Of a stretch of DNA of 64,000 nt, positions 54,001 through 62,078 are shown in pieces; position 1 is the first letter of the stretch; every line of letters begins with the position of its first letter. A program made the translations under genes and the position numbers. Below the pieces are notes generated by a model. The model saw nothing but the letters and a program-made list of their open reading frames with translations, was not told the DNA's origin and searched no databases. Origin of the DNA: Ectobacillus panaciterrae DSM 19096 (lineage in GTDB: Bacteria > Bacillota > Bacilli > Bacillales > Bacillaceae_G). The stretch is taken from NCBI RefSeq assembly GCF_000430785.1, contig NZ_AUMR01000015.1, positions 43,515 through 107,514 of the forward strand, in the 5' to 3' direction.

Positions 54001-56159
54001 TTAATGCCGCCGACCAATACAGCATCGCTTTTCTTGTGACGGAGAGATTGAACCCCAGCCCAAAAGGCAAGATGAGCAGAACAACAGGCGGCATCAACGG
54101 TTAACTGCGCTCCCTTAAAATTGAAATGCTTGGCGATGCGTCCGGTTGCAAGGCTTCCCAAATAACCCGCTAGCGTATCTTCTGTGACTTTCGGAAGATT
54201 CGCTGTAAAAAGCTGCTCTGCTTCATCCAAGATATGACGTTGCAGGGCGGGAGGAATCGAGTATTCACGCTCTTCTAAAACCTTTGCAAAGATTTGATGA
54301 ATTTCTTGATAATTCACGCGGACATCAGCGAGAAACTTTTTATTTTGATAAGGTAAAAATCCTAATATGACGGATATTTGTTCCCGATCCCATGTTTCTG
54401 GATTATATCCAGCATCTTGAAGGGCTTGCTCAGCGCAAATTAAAGCAAGTTGGTGCGATTCATCAACGTAAGGAATCGATGCCGGCGGGATTTTCCACTT
54501 TGAAGAGTCATGCTGTTTAAATGAAAGAAATCCACCAAGCTTTGTATAAGATTTCTCAGGAACTGCTTTGGAACCATCATAAAATAGGCCGCAGTCAAAT
54601 CTTTCATTTGGAATTTCTATGATTGCATTTTTTCCCTCCAACAGATTTGACCAAAATGTCTCCTTATTATCTGCATCAGGAAATATCCCGGACATCCCGA
54701 TAATGGCGATCGGCTCATCTTCAAACTCTGAACATGCGCTGGCCTTAAGCGCCGTATATTCCGGCGAATAGGCTTCCAATACGGCATGATAGTTTGTTCC
54801 CCCAAATCCAAATGAGCTAACAGCTGCTCGAGGCAATATTGATTCTTCTTGAGGTTTTAATGGTGCAGGTCGACTTGGCAGTACAAATGGAGTTAATGGT
54901 AATTCCATGTAAGGATTTGGCGTATGAAAATGGATCTGCGGCGGAATCCTCCGATGATACAGCGTCAATACGGTTCGCAATAACCCTGCTGCCCCAGCAG
55001 CGGGACCCAAATGCCCGATATTGGCTTTCACTGATCCAAGAGCAATTTTATAGGACGCGGCGCTGTCATGAAGACTAGAGAGCGCCTTGATTTCACTCAC
55101 ATCTCCTACCTGTGTGCCTGTAGCATGGCATTCAATATAACTGATTGTTTTAGGATCAACTCCTGCGTCCTCGTAAGCGCGTTTCATCGCAAGGGATTGA
55201 CCGCGGTAATCAGGCGCAAGCAACGATTTTCCGCTGCCATCGGAAGAACATCCGATTCCTTTGATAACAGCGTAAATATGCTCCTCGTCCCGCACCGCAT
55301 CTTCCAAACGCTTTAAGGCAAACATAGCCGTCCCTTCTCCAAGAAGCGTTCCGGCCGCATCCGCATCAAACGGCCGAATTGCAGACTTCGCCAAGCCGCC
55401 CAACTTAGAAAAAGCAATCATATTCAGCGGAGTGAGAATCTCGCTCGCTCCCCCGACAAGCGAAAGATCTACACTCCCTCCTTGCAAAGAGCGGATTCCC
55501 ATTTCCAGAGCGGCAAGAGAGGAAGCATACCCGGAATCGACGGAAACATGAGGTCCTTTTATATCAAAATATTGAGCAATCCGGCCGCACGCAATACTCG
55601 CGAGCGAATGAACAATCATGTTTTCAACCGCTGCCGAGTTCAAACTTTGATCCATTTCAGCCGCCGCGGATTCGATGATCTGTCCCTGTATATCATCAGA
55701 TAAGGACGAAAAGCCTGGGCTGGCTTTTAAGGCTTGCATCATCGCGTCCCTGTGTATCTGTAAACCAGTATCTTTTTGCCAGCCTGAACCGATCGATCCG
55801 ATGTAAATTCCTGTACGTTTTTTCGGCAGGATCTTAATGTTATCCAACGCTTGGGCACCTGCATCCAAAATCATAAATTGCATAGGGCTGCTTGCTTTCA
55901 CCTCAGAAGGCGGAATGCGGAACTTCCTCCAGTCGAACTCATAGTTACAGATCGCTCCTGCCGTTTTCGTATAGGTTTTATCCGGCTTGCTGGAATCAGC
56001 ATCATAAAAAATCTCCCAATTCCAACGGTTATGGACATGCAGAGGCCGTAAAGCTATATGTCCATTTATATTATTCTCCCAAAATTGCTGCGGCGAAAAA
56101 GCATCGGGCAGAATACAACCCAATCCCACAATCGCTATGTCTTTTTGATACCCGCTCAA
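51081..56159 (-). CDS. Multidomain PKS/PUFA-synthase-like protein: pseudo-KS, KS, AT, ACP, ACP
   Basis: 1,692 residues, TTG start with AAGGGAGG 8 bases upstream. KS-a (~7-463): Cys site is Tyr211 (VDSGYASSL) although His345 and His383 remain. KS-b (~481-944): intact with Cys692 (VDAACCSA), His826, His864. AT (~1065-1390): FPGQGVQYP, GQSAGELA with Ser1158 (Gln instead of the usual His before Ser), and GYHSLM with His1263, pointing to malonyl-CoA. After a charged linker come two ACPs (~1500-1575 and 1600-1675). Both have LGIDTVKQVA, with Thr1534 and Thr1637 at the phosphopantetheine Ser position. First gene of the four-gene operon. Confidence 0.9.
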   Translation of the reverse strand: MSGYQKDIAIVGLGCILPDAFSPQQFWENNINGHIALRPLHVHNRWNWEIFYDADSSKPDKTYTKTAGAICNYEFDWRKFRIPPSEVKASSPMQFMILDAGAQALDNIKILPKKRTGIYIGSIGSGWQKDTGLQIHRDAMMQALKASPGFSSLSDDIQGQIIESAAAEMDQSLNSAAVENMIVHSLASIACGRIAQYFDIKGPHVSVDSGYASSLAALEMGIRSLQGGSVDLSLVGGASEILTPLNMIAFSKLGGLAKSAIRPFDADAAGTLLGEGTAMFALKRLEDAVRDEEHIYAVIKGIGCSSDGSGKSLLAPDYRGQSLAMKRAYEDAGVDPKTISYIECHATGTQVGDVSEIKALSSLHDSAASYKIALGSVKANIGHLGPAAGAAGLLRTVLTLYHRRIPPQIHFHTPNPYMELPLTPFVLPSRPAPLKPQEESILPRAAVSSFGFGGTNYHAVLEAYSPEYTALKASACSEFEDEPIAIIGMSGIFPDADNKETFWSNLLEGKNAIIEIPNERFDCGLFYDGSKAVPEKSYTKLGGFLSFKQHDSSKWKIPPASIPYVDESHQLALICAEQALQDAGYNPETWDREQISVILGFLPYQNKKFLADVRVNYQEIHQIFAKVLEEREYSIPPALQRHILDEAEQLFTANLPKVTEDTLAGYLGSLATGRIAKHFNFKGAQLTVDAACCSAHLAFWAGVQSLRHKKSDAVLVGGINADMSPEFYVGGCGIQALSADGIRPFDARADGFVPGEGAGFFVLRRLSDAKRDGQKIFALIRSVVCTSDGKSGSILAPSLEGESSSMIQALQQAGVSPEQVDYVECHGTGTAMGDAIEVEALMKAYGTDRTKPLHIGSVKSNIGHLLAAAAVPAVMKTIYAMREGVIPPSINVGILNPKLESAGGAIQVVTSCEQWETEQDQPRRAGVSGFGLGGANSHMILEEYKPTKQQIRSVPFSHQSSKMDHILPIAATQGANLADCVRKMLQAAQEISKQPEEQYLLSISQMQQAINPEHPGLYRVGIVAKDSRELLRKAKLLTTAVSKGINTDFLRQQGVFIGKAEPHLRVGVVFPGQGVQYPNMLRAVMEHFPAAAEIMKRIDREYQSLCGKSLSGTFFTDSPENFQQNDEDIHCAVFAVNYAVFMLLRTYGLEFDAAIGQSAGELAALVAVEALSLQDALKAVRERTLSVLSLQGKDPGKMMTVHCSAGEAKKHFREVKGYCEISADNSPRMCIVSGETPTIQELQGIYERNRIQAELLPVSHGYHSLMISEAREPYRRVLDTCIFYQPKCDLISTITGDNLRQIPVQDYPELLESQFIEPVRLRQAIETAHENGVRLFIECGPKWAISSFISEILGEKDFCAQASLHPKIGEVEQIHRALACMFVHGKGQLIPKNTHEERVGTEMKFGDETTKETVSAGDLLQGISMMVPEKGGDTATLLFLKSLRDMIDAFLQSKMEAKAEGSAAHVSESPKQKEKLAESSQDVMNEKQPLHRDESSIREEVTEYLLSLMVQRTGYPKDMLEFDLDMEADLGIDTVKQVAVWGEARLHFGVEQEAGFKIRDHATLQKMVDYFVFKLGDMKQLQTSKNTVATTMEAKSPAFTMEDVQQVIMDLTVNRTGYPADMLELDLDLEADLGIDTVKQVAILAEARKHFRLEQEQGFRVRDYHTLRKIITYFHARLKGTAIEAKQSSFFE

Positions 56160-56280
56160 ATTCTATTCCTCCCTTGACAACACAATCTATGTCCTTTTCA
56201 TGTCTCAAGCGAATATCGCTGCGTGCGTAGGACCAGATCGTCTGCTTGAAAGCCAATTTGCTTTCATTATGCAGGGATTA

Positions 56281-56365
56281 TTTTTCCTGCATCTGTAAAC
56301 CGATTATAAAGAATGTAGCCAAATGAAGGGAGGATGATTTATTATCATCCCCCTCTCCTCCCCTT
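56281..56365 (+). repeat. Duplicated intergenic element, copy 1
   Basis: About 85 bases: TTTTTCCTG, GATTATAAA, then GGGAGGATGATTTATTATC and a C/T-rich run. The GGAGGATGAT and ATCATCCCCC arms can pair. The same order of blocks recurs at 56844-56928. It lies about 120 bases upstream of the first polyketide gene. Confidence 0.75.
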
Positions 56366-56843
56366 AATCTGAACAAGCGTTGGCCACTAAGAACTTTATG
56401 AAAATCTTACCAAGTACAATATAGAAATTTACGAATTTATGACTTATAATTATTTCATTACAGGGATTAATTGAATCGTATTTTGATAGCATTGCGATGT
56501 CCTGTTTACTCCAATGCTTCGTAAGCGAATGGGACTATTTTCAGGAGGCATCTTCACACTCCTGTTTTATTGCCAATTCCAATTCCTAACTTTCTTTACT
56601 CAGTTTGCACTTATCTAAGGCAGGGAGCTCCCCTGTCTTCATTCTTGTTAACATATGCAGCCGAAATGTGCCCACAGCCCAATGCATAAGAGCAAATCTA
56701 ACCGCAAGTCCTGCTTTCCGCTTTGTTCTGTGTTACTCATTAGAAGGATTAACTCTTGAAGTTTTTCCTTTTTTAATTGTGCCATTTTTAGTTCCTGCTA
56801 TATCTTTATTTGAAAGCCGACCAGCTACTCAATCAGTCAGAAA

Positions 56844-56928
56844 TTTTTCCTGACTCAGCAAATTGATTATAAAAGGAACCATTAATTAAAGGGAGGATGA
56901 TTTATTATCCCCCCCCCTCGCCTTTATG
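56844..56928 (+). repeat. Duplicated intergenic element, copy 2
   Basis: Same blocks as copy 1 (TTTTTCCTG, GATTATAAA, GGGAGGATGATTTATTATC, then a C run) with diverged spacers. It lies about 165 bases upstream of the histidine kinase start. The ~480 bases between copies contain no gene I can support. The arrangement suggests a shared regulatory or RNA element for the divergent units. Confidence 0.75.
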
Positions 56929-57093
56929 CGAATATCGATTACAGTAAATGTTTGTACACCTGATCAAATAAAACATAAAAGAACTCATAACGCAGCTTAA
57001 ATATTCTGAAAAATCAGATTTTAAAAACGGTATTTAAACTCCGATAAATGGTTTTTAAGGGAGATTAGAAGAAATATTTTAGGAGGGATCTTC

Positions 57094-58572
57094 GTGACTT
57101 TATTCTATATTGGTATGTTTATCAGTTTATGGACAATCGGTATTGTATTACTGGTAAACAACTATAAAAACAAATATACCTGCTGGATGAGCACCTTGCT
57201 GATTATAGCGGGCTTTGCCAGCTTCTCTCTTGTGATTAACCAAACCTTCCTCCCTTTTCTGAAGACTCATGGATACGAAAATCTTTTATTCAGCGAATCG
57301 ATCCGTATTTTAACCATTGTGCTTTGGGGAATCGAATACCATTTTCTCCCCTACCTCTTCTTAATGAGCGGAATAGTTTTCACGGATTACTTGTCACGCA
57401 AAATGCAAAATTGGTTATCGTTTATCCTTTTAATACCAATCATTCTGTATATCATCTATTTTGTGCCCATCTATCCGGAGGCAAAATTTGGAGGAATCTT
57501 ATTTAAAGCTTTATCGGGCATTTATTTTTTGAGTGGTATCCTCTTTTATATCATCAGTTATCTCAGAGAAAACAACTCTGTCTATAAGGGAAATCGATTC
57601 AGGACGAATCTGGTAGTGATCGCCATTTCCTTCGTCTATGCCTCGGATTATTACGGCTTAAATTATTTCTTAATCAGTAAAAGCGGCCTGGAAATTTCCA
57701 GCAATAATTTATGGCAGCTTAATTTTCTCATTGTTATATGGCTCGTCTTGTTTTTTATTTACTTCGGCCTAAGGTATGGTTTTATGGGTATCAAACTACG
57801 TATTGAACAGCAAAAATTGGATTATTCCATGCGGTCGCTCACGCAAGGGACCGCCATTCTTAACCATACACTGAAAAATGAAGTACAAAAGATCAATTAC
57901 CTAAGTGAGAAAATCGCAGATTCCATCTCCAGGGATTGCAAGGACGAAGCATTACAAGACATTGCCAGCATATTGAATGTTACGGATCATATGCTGAATA
58001 TGGTCACTAGGATAAAAGAAAAGGCCGATGAAATCATTTTAAATGAACAGCCTCAACAACTTACTAAACTGCTAGAAATACAGCTGGCTTCTCTATCCAC
58101 AATTTTGCAAGAAAAGAATATCTTACTTCACAAGGATTATCGGATCGATCCAGAGATTATCTGTGATCCAGCCCATATTCAAGAAACTTTCAGCAATATC
58201 TGCATGAATGCTATTGAATCGATGGAAGCCGGCAAGGGGCGTTTGGAAATTATCCTGGTTGAATTGAAGAGGGACGTTGTGATCTGGATTAAAGACAATG
58301 GCACAGGCATCCCCAAGGAAAACGTGGCTAAAGTGTTCGAACCCTTTTTCACCACTAAAAAAGGACGGCTCCATTATGGATTGGGCCTTAGCTATTGTTA
58401 CGGTGTGATGCAAAAGCACGGAGGAGGCCTACAAATCTTGAAGAGCGAACCGGGAGAAGGTACTCTTATGGAGCTCCGCTTTCCTAGAAAGCGAGTTTTG
58501 CATTGGGTGATAGAAAACGAAGTAAACTCCTCTTCCCGGGGGATGACAGAATTTCACCCTCCCGCAACTTGA
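57094..58572 (+). CDS. Membrane sensor histidine kinase
   Basis: 492 residues. About seven hydrophobic segments occupy residues 1-230, with little extracellular domain. The transmitter follows: His258 in AILNHTLKNEVQK, N-box ETFSNICMNAIESM, G1 IKDNGTGIPKENV, F-box EPFFTTKK and G2 GLGLSYCYGVMQKHGG, all intact. The layout recalls ComP-type multi-span sensors that detect lipophilic or peptide signals. GTG start after AGGAGGGATC. It is divergent from the polyketide operon and 69 bases before its response regulator. Confidence 0.9.
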   Translation: MTLFYIGMFISLWTIGIVLLVNNYKNKYTCWMSTLLIIAGFASFSLVINQTFLPFLKTHGYENLLFSESIRILTIVLWGIEYHFLPYLFLMSGIVFTDYLSRKMQNWLSFILLIPIILYIIYFVPIYPEAKFGGILFKALSGIYFLSGILFYIISYLRENNSVYKGNRFRTNLVVIAISFVYASDYYGLNYFLISKSGLEISSNNLWQLNFLIVIWLVLFFIYFGLRYGFMGIKLRIEQQKLDYSMRSLTQGTAILNHTLKNEVQKINYLSEKIADSISRDCKDEALQDIASILNVTDHMLNMVTRIKEKADEIILNEQPQQLTKLLEIQLASLSTILQEKNILLHKDYRIDPEIICDPAHIQETFSNICMNAIESMEAGKGRLEIILVELKRDVVIWIKDNGTGIPKENVAKVFEPFFTTKKGRLHYGLGLSYCYGVMQKHGGGLQILKSEPGEGTLMELRFPRKRVLHWVIENEVNSSSRGMTEFHPPAT

Positions 58573-58641
58573 GCTATTAACATATACTGAGTTAAGTTGA
58601 TTCCAACAAGAAATACATGTTACATGAAAGGAGGAAAACCG

Positions 58642-59217
58642 ATGGGAAGTATCATTAAAGTAATGCTGGTTGAAGACGATGAATTTTGGCGGCAGCAACT
58701 TTCTTTGGATTTGAACAAAGAAGAAGATATTCAAGTTGTCAAAGCGGCTGCTACTAAACAGGAGGCCCTGGAAGCTTTCCAGACGATGGAGATCGATGTA
58801 ATTTTAATGGATATTAATTTAACGGAAAATCAGCTGGATGGCTTGGAAGCCACCAGGGATATCTCAATGAATAAAGAGCTGAAAACCAAAGTCATTATGC
58901 TCACTTCCCTTACAGATAAAGAAATTATTTTAAAATCCTTTCAAAGCGGTGCCATCAATTATATTACAAAGTCCAATTTCCGGGATATCGTAAAGGCCAT
59001 CCGGGAGGCTTATGCTGATAAGCCTTCTATTCATTCGGATGCTGCCCCTGTGATGCGGCATGAAATCCAATTGATGCTCCTTACACCGAGCGAAAGGGAA
59101 ATCTACGAATTGCGGGAAAAAGGATACAATAAAACGCAAATGGCAGAGATGCTTTACAAGTCGGTAAATACCATTAAAACTCAGTTGCGAAGCATCCGGA
59201 ATAAGTTATTTAAATAA
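58642..59217 (+). CDS. NarL/LuxR-family response regulator
   Basis: 191 residues. Receiver domain with acidic pocket EDDE (residues 11-14), phospho-acceptor Asp57 in VILMDINL and a Lys near residue 110. LuxR-type HTH at the C-terminus (LTPSEREIYELREKGYNKTQ; NTIKTQLRSIRNKL). The ATG at 58642 follows AAAGGAGGAAA. Pairs with the adjacent kinase; the polyketide operon and the GRAS gene are the obvious targets. Confidence 0.92.
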   Translation: MGSIIKVMLVEDDEFWRQQLSLDLNKEEDIQVVKAAATKQEALEAFQTMEIDVILMDINLTENQLDGLEATRDISMNKELKTKVIMLTSLTDKEIILKSFQSGAINYITKSNFRDIVKAIREAYADKPSIHSDAAPVMRHEIQLMLLTPSEREIYELREKGYNKTQMAEMLYKSVNTIKTQLRSIRNKLFK

Positions 59218-59310
59218 CAAATAGGAAGAAAACTAGAAACATAGTATAAGGAAGAACTTATCTTATATAATAATTTAATACTTTTCAATATTAAGGTAGG
59301 AGGTCTAACA

Positions 59311-60390
59311 TTGAAACAAGCATATTTTGATGAATTGATACAGATCATACGTCAATCATATTCAGAACAAATTACAAATACACAAACTGTTATGCAAAAC
59401 TTTATTGATCAGCTTGATCTTCAAAAAGAATCTGAGGATCTTGATTGTTATATATTTGCTTCCGCTTTATCAAAGCAATTTAATTTCGAGCATAACAATA
59501 ACATCAATCTATACCTGCAGCGTTTTGAAGTTCCGCAAATAGTTCTTTTTAATATGCTTGCGGAGCATTTCCCCCTTGTCTCCATAGCAGGTCAGCTAGC
59601 AAATAAAATTCTGGAGCAATTCATAGAATTGCATGATGAGATTTCCATACTGAATATTGGTATTGGGACAGGGCGACAAGAAGTGGATTTGCTAAACCAA
59701 CTCGAGCTGAACGGAACATTGCCTAAAAAACTGACTTTATTTGCCGTCGAACCGTCCGCCGAAAGTTTATTCCAAGCAAAATCGAATATACAAGCTGCCG
59801 CTGCTGAAAAAGGGATTGAACTTGTTTTTCATTCTTTTTGTACGACTGCTGAGGAGCTTACTCCAGAAGATTGGAATTTCATTTCCGAATCCGAATACCC
59901 TTTGCTAGTTAATGCAGCTTTTGCTTTACATCATATTCGTGAGTTAGAGGATGGTTTTGATACAAGAAATAGAGTTATACAACATATCCATGATCTAAAC
60001 CCATTAGCTGTAATCTTATGCGAACCTCACGTCGATCACAACACCTCATCGTTAGGAGAACGCTTTCAGAATTGCTGGCGACATTTCAGAACCGTTTTTA
60101 AAATTATAAATCAATCGGAATTAAGCGATAAAGGAAAAAACACACTAAAGCTTTTTTTTGGAAGAGAAATAGAAGATATTCTAGGGAAAACCGAAAATGT
60201 CCGTACAGAACGGCACGAAATCGGTGAAAAATGGATAGAACGTTTATCTTTAAGTGGATTTACTCCGGTTAAACCAAATATTCTTCCTGATATACCGCTG
60301 CCAAATGGCTTCAGTTTTCGATGGAATAATAGTTATCTTGGACTGGAATATGAAAAAGAGACCCTTGTTTCGGTTTTGGTGCAAAAATAA
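59311..60390 (+). CDS. Bacterial GRAS-family SAM-dependent methyltransferase
   Basis: 359 residues, TTG start after GGTAGGAGGTC. Landmarks of the GRAS family (Rossmann methyltransferases better known as plant gibberellin regulators): LNIGIGTGRQEVDLL (SAM motif I, residues ~114-128, intact), an acidic motif II in FAVEPS, VNAAFALHHI, CEPHVDHNTSSLGERF and ERHEIGEKWIERLSLSGF. An N-terminal helical bundle precedes the catalytic core. The intact SAM loop argues for a real small-molecule methyltransferase. It stands 90 bases after the response regulator, so a tailoring role for the adjacent polyketide/lipid product is a fair inference. Confidence 0.8.
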   Translation: MKQAYFDELIQIIRQSYSEQITNTQTVMQNFIDQLDLQKESEDLDCYIFASALSKQFNFEHNNNINLYLQRFEVPQIVLFNMLAEHFPLVSIAGQLANKILEQFIELHDEISILNIGIGTGRQEVDLLNQLELNGTLPKKLTLFAVEPSAESLFQAKSNIQAAAAEKGIELVFHSFCTTAEELTPEDWNFISESEYPLLVNAAFALHHIRELEDGFDTRNRVIQHIHDLNPLAVILCEPHVDHNTSSLGERFQNCWRHFRTVFKIINQSELSDKGKNTLKLFFGREIEDILGKTENVRTERHEIGEKWIERLSLSGFTPVKPNILPDIPLPNGFSFRWNNSYLGLEYEKETLVSVLVQK

Positions 60391-60541
60391 TTCGCCAGAA
60401 ATATAGACATAGAGATTTCCAGTTAGCTTTCAGATACTTGCTCACTGGAGCTGTTGAAGTGAAGGGAAATCGAGGTGAATGCCGTTTAGGATGATGAAGA
60501 TGTCAACTAAACAATATTATTGAAATAAGGAGTGAAGAAAT

Positions 60542-61141
60542 ATGACACTAAATGGTATTATTCGAGTATTTGGTGTGTTTGCGATTATTGGAGGGCTCCT
60601 TCGTGCGTCTATGTCTCCTATTGAATTGATTTTTGGGAGAGATTTCTATCTATCTCTTATTTTAGGCGGCATCATCGGGTCATTGTTACTCGTGCCGGGA
60701 GCAGTAGGAGCTTACCTTCTACAAGCAAAAGAAGCCGGGAAGTTCGGGTTTATCACCTTCTTGCTCACGCTCATTGGAACGACATATATTGGATTTCTCG
60801 TCTTTATGACGTATGCCTTTCAAGTTCTTGACCCGAAACTTTTAGAAGCGGACGCACCGCCTGCTCCACTGGGTACAATGGCTATGGTCGGAGTCATGGG
60901 CTTTATGCTTAGTACACTATTGTATGGCATTGCAACCTTCAGAGCAAATGTTCTTCCAAGGGGGGCGGCTATTATGATTATGTTATTCCCGATTTTAAAC
61001 ATTCTTCCAATTCCGTATTTAAGTGATATAGCCGTTATTTGTTGGGGCGGCAGCTATGTTTGGTTAGGTCTCTACGCAGTCACAAAAACAGGTTCTAACC
61101 GCGTATTGCCTGAACAGCCTGCTCATAACCATTCCGTTTAA
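60542..61141 (+). CDS. Six-span hypothetical membrane protein
   Basis: 199 residues, six hydrophobic segments, beginning MTLNGIIRVFGVFAIIGGLL and ending with a short polar tail (EQPAHNHSV). The site AAGGAGTG is well spaced. No family recognised with confidence; general style is like DUF4386 or DoxX-type small membrane proteins. A clean terminator follows. Link to the polyketide locus unknown. Confidence 0.6.
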   Translation: MTLNGIIRVFGVFAIIGGLLRASMSPIELIFGRDFYLSLILGGIIGSLLLVPGAVGAYLLQAKEAGKFGFITFLLTLIGTTYIGFLVFMTYAFQVLDPKLLEADAPPAPLGTMAMVGVMGFMLSTLLYGIATFRANVLPRGAAIMIMLFPILNILPIPYLSDIAVICWGGSYVWLGLYAVTKTGSNRVLPEQPAHNHSV

Positions 61142-61157
61142 GCAGTCCTCAAAGATA

Positions 61158-61193
61158 AGAAAGAAGGCATAGATTTCGCTATGCCTTCTTTCT
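61158..61193 (+). terminator. Terminator
   Basis: AGAAAGAAGGCATAG pairs perfectly with CTATGCCTTCTTTCT around 6 bases. Confidence 0.85.
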
Positions 61194-61252
61194 GCCATTG
61201 CAATCAAACTATATGTATTTCAAGACTATTGAAGCAGATTTTACTTCTGTTT

Positions 61253-61366
61253 CTAATGTCTCTGCTGTCCAGCCGTGTGTCCTTCACCATCAATCGTTTC
61301 ATGTTCCATCGCTTCTTCGCTAGATTCTACTAGCAGTGTAGGCAGAAACGATGAGACTTCATACAT
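61253..61366 (-). pseudogene. Short coding-like fragment
   Basis: Leftward reading MYEVSSFLPTLLVESSEEAM to GEGHTAGQQRH and stop; no ribosome site. The open frame upstream (NSVKDID) has no start. It looks like the 3' remnant of a larger gene. Family unknown. Confidence 0.3.
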
Positions 61367-61427
61367 GTCGATATCTTTAACAGAATTTATATAAATAATT
61401 AACACGTGGCTTACTTACCAAACCTTT

Positions 61428-62078
61428 TTATTTTAATTTTTGTCTTCTCATCCATTGTGTTGCGGCCCACTTATTTCCATTTATAACTGGTGCTCCACCA
61501 TGTAAAGTTAACTCGTTTAAAGTATTATCATTATAGAAATATTCGAAGTACACCGCCATACCCTTTTGTGGAGAGACTGAAAAATTAAGTTTAGGAAAAA
61601 AAGTTTCTCCACCATGCTCTACATCATTTAAGTACATGACGAGTGTGCTAATTCTAGGATTACTAACTAATTTATTTGCTGATGAAAAAAAATCAAAATG
61701 AGCTTTATACTCTTGACCAATTTTATAATTAAGAACTTGAAGACCTTCTCCATGTTCAACAGGTATATTCATGATATATGATGTTCTTTTTTCAATTCTA
61801 GTAACAATGTCATTTTCGCCTTCTTGAAAAAACATACTACTACTTGTTCTGAGTTCATTTGCTTCACGTGCATCTCCAATTTTTGAACGCTGAAGTCTAT
61901 CTTTTGACAACCTAATTAGCTCATCACATTCTTCACCACTTAAAACATTTCCTAAAATTACTATTAGTGGTTCTTCTAATCTAGCAATTATGTTAATTTC
62001 TCTATCTTCTGTTTTAATTTTATTTCCAATGTGATTAAAAATAGTCTGTTCTTTAATAGTTAATTCTTTAGCATCCAT
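61428..62078 (-). CDS. Prolyl 4-hydroxylase-like 2-oxoglutarate/Fe(II) oxygenase
   Basis: About 216 residues. Fe ligands His129 and Asp131 (YKAHFDFFSS) and His195 (LTLHGGAPVINGNKW), with Lys205 for 2-oxoglutarate (numbers count from a TTG two codons upstream). HGGETFFPKLNFSVSP and ATQWMR are typical of bacterial prolyl-4-hydroxylase homologues such as the Bacillus anthracis enzyme. Substrate may be collagen-like or other proline-rich proteins; none is encoded nearby. Confidence 0.88.
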   Translation of the reverse strand: MDAKELTIKEQTIFNHIGNKIKTEDREINIIARLEEPLIVILGNVLSGEECDELIRLSKDRLQRSKIGDAREANELRTSSSMFFQEGENDIVTRIEKRTSYIMNIPVEHGEGLQVLNYKIGQEYKAHFDFFSSANKLVSNPRISTLVMYLNDVEHGGETFFPKLNFSVSPQKGMAVYFEYFYNDNTLNELTLHGGAPVINGNKWAATQWMRRQKLK

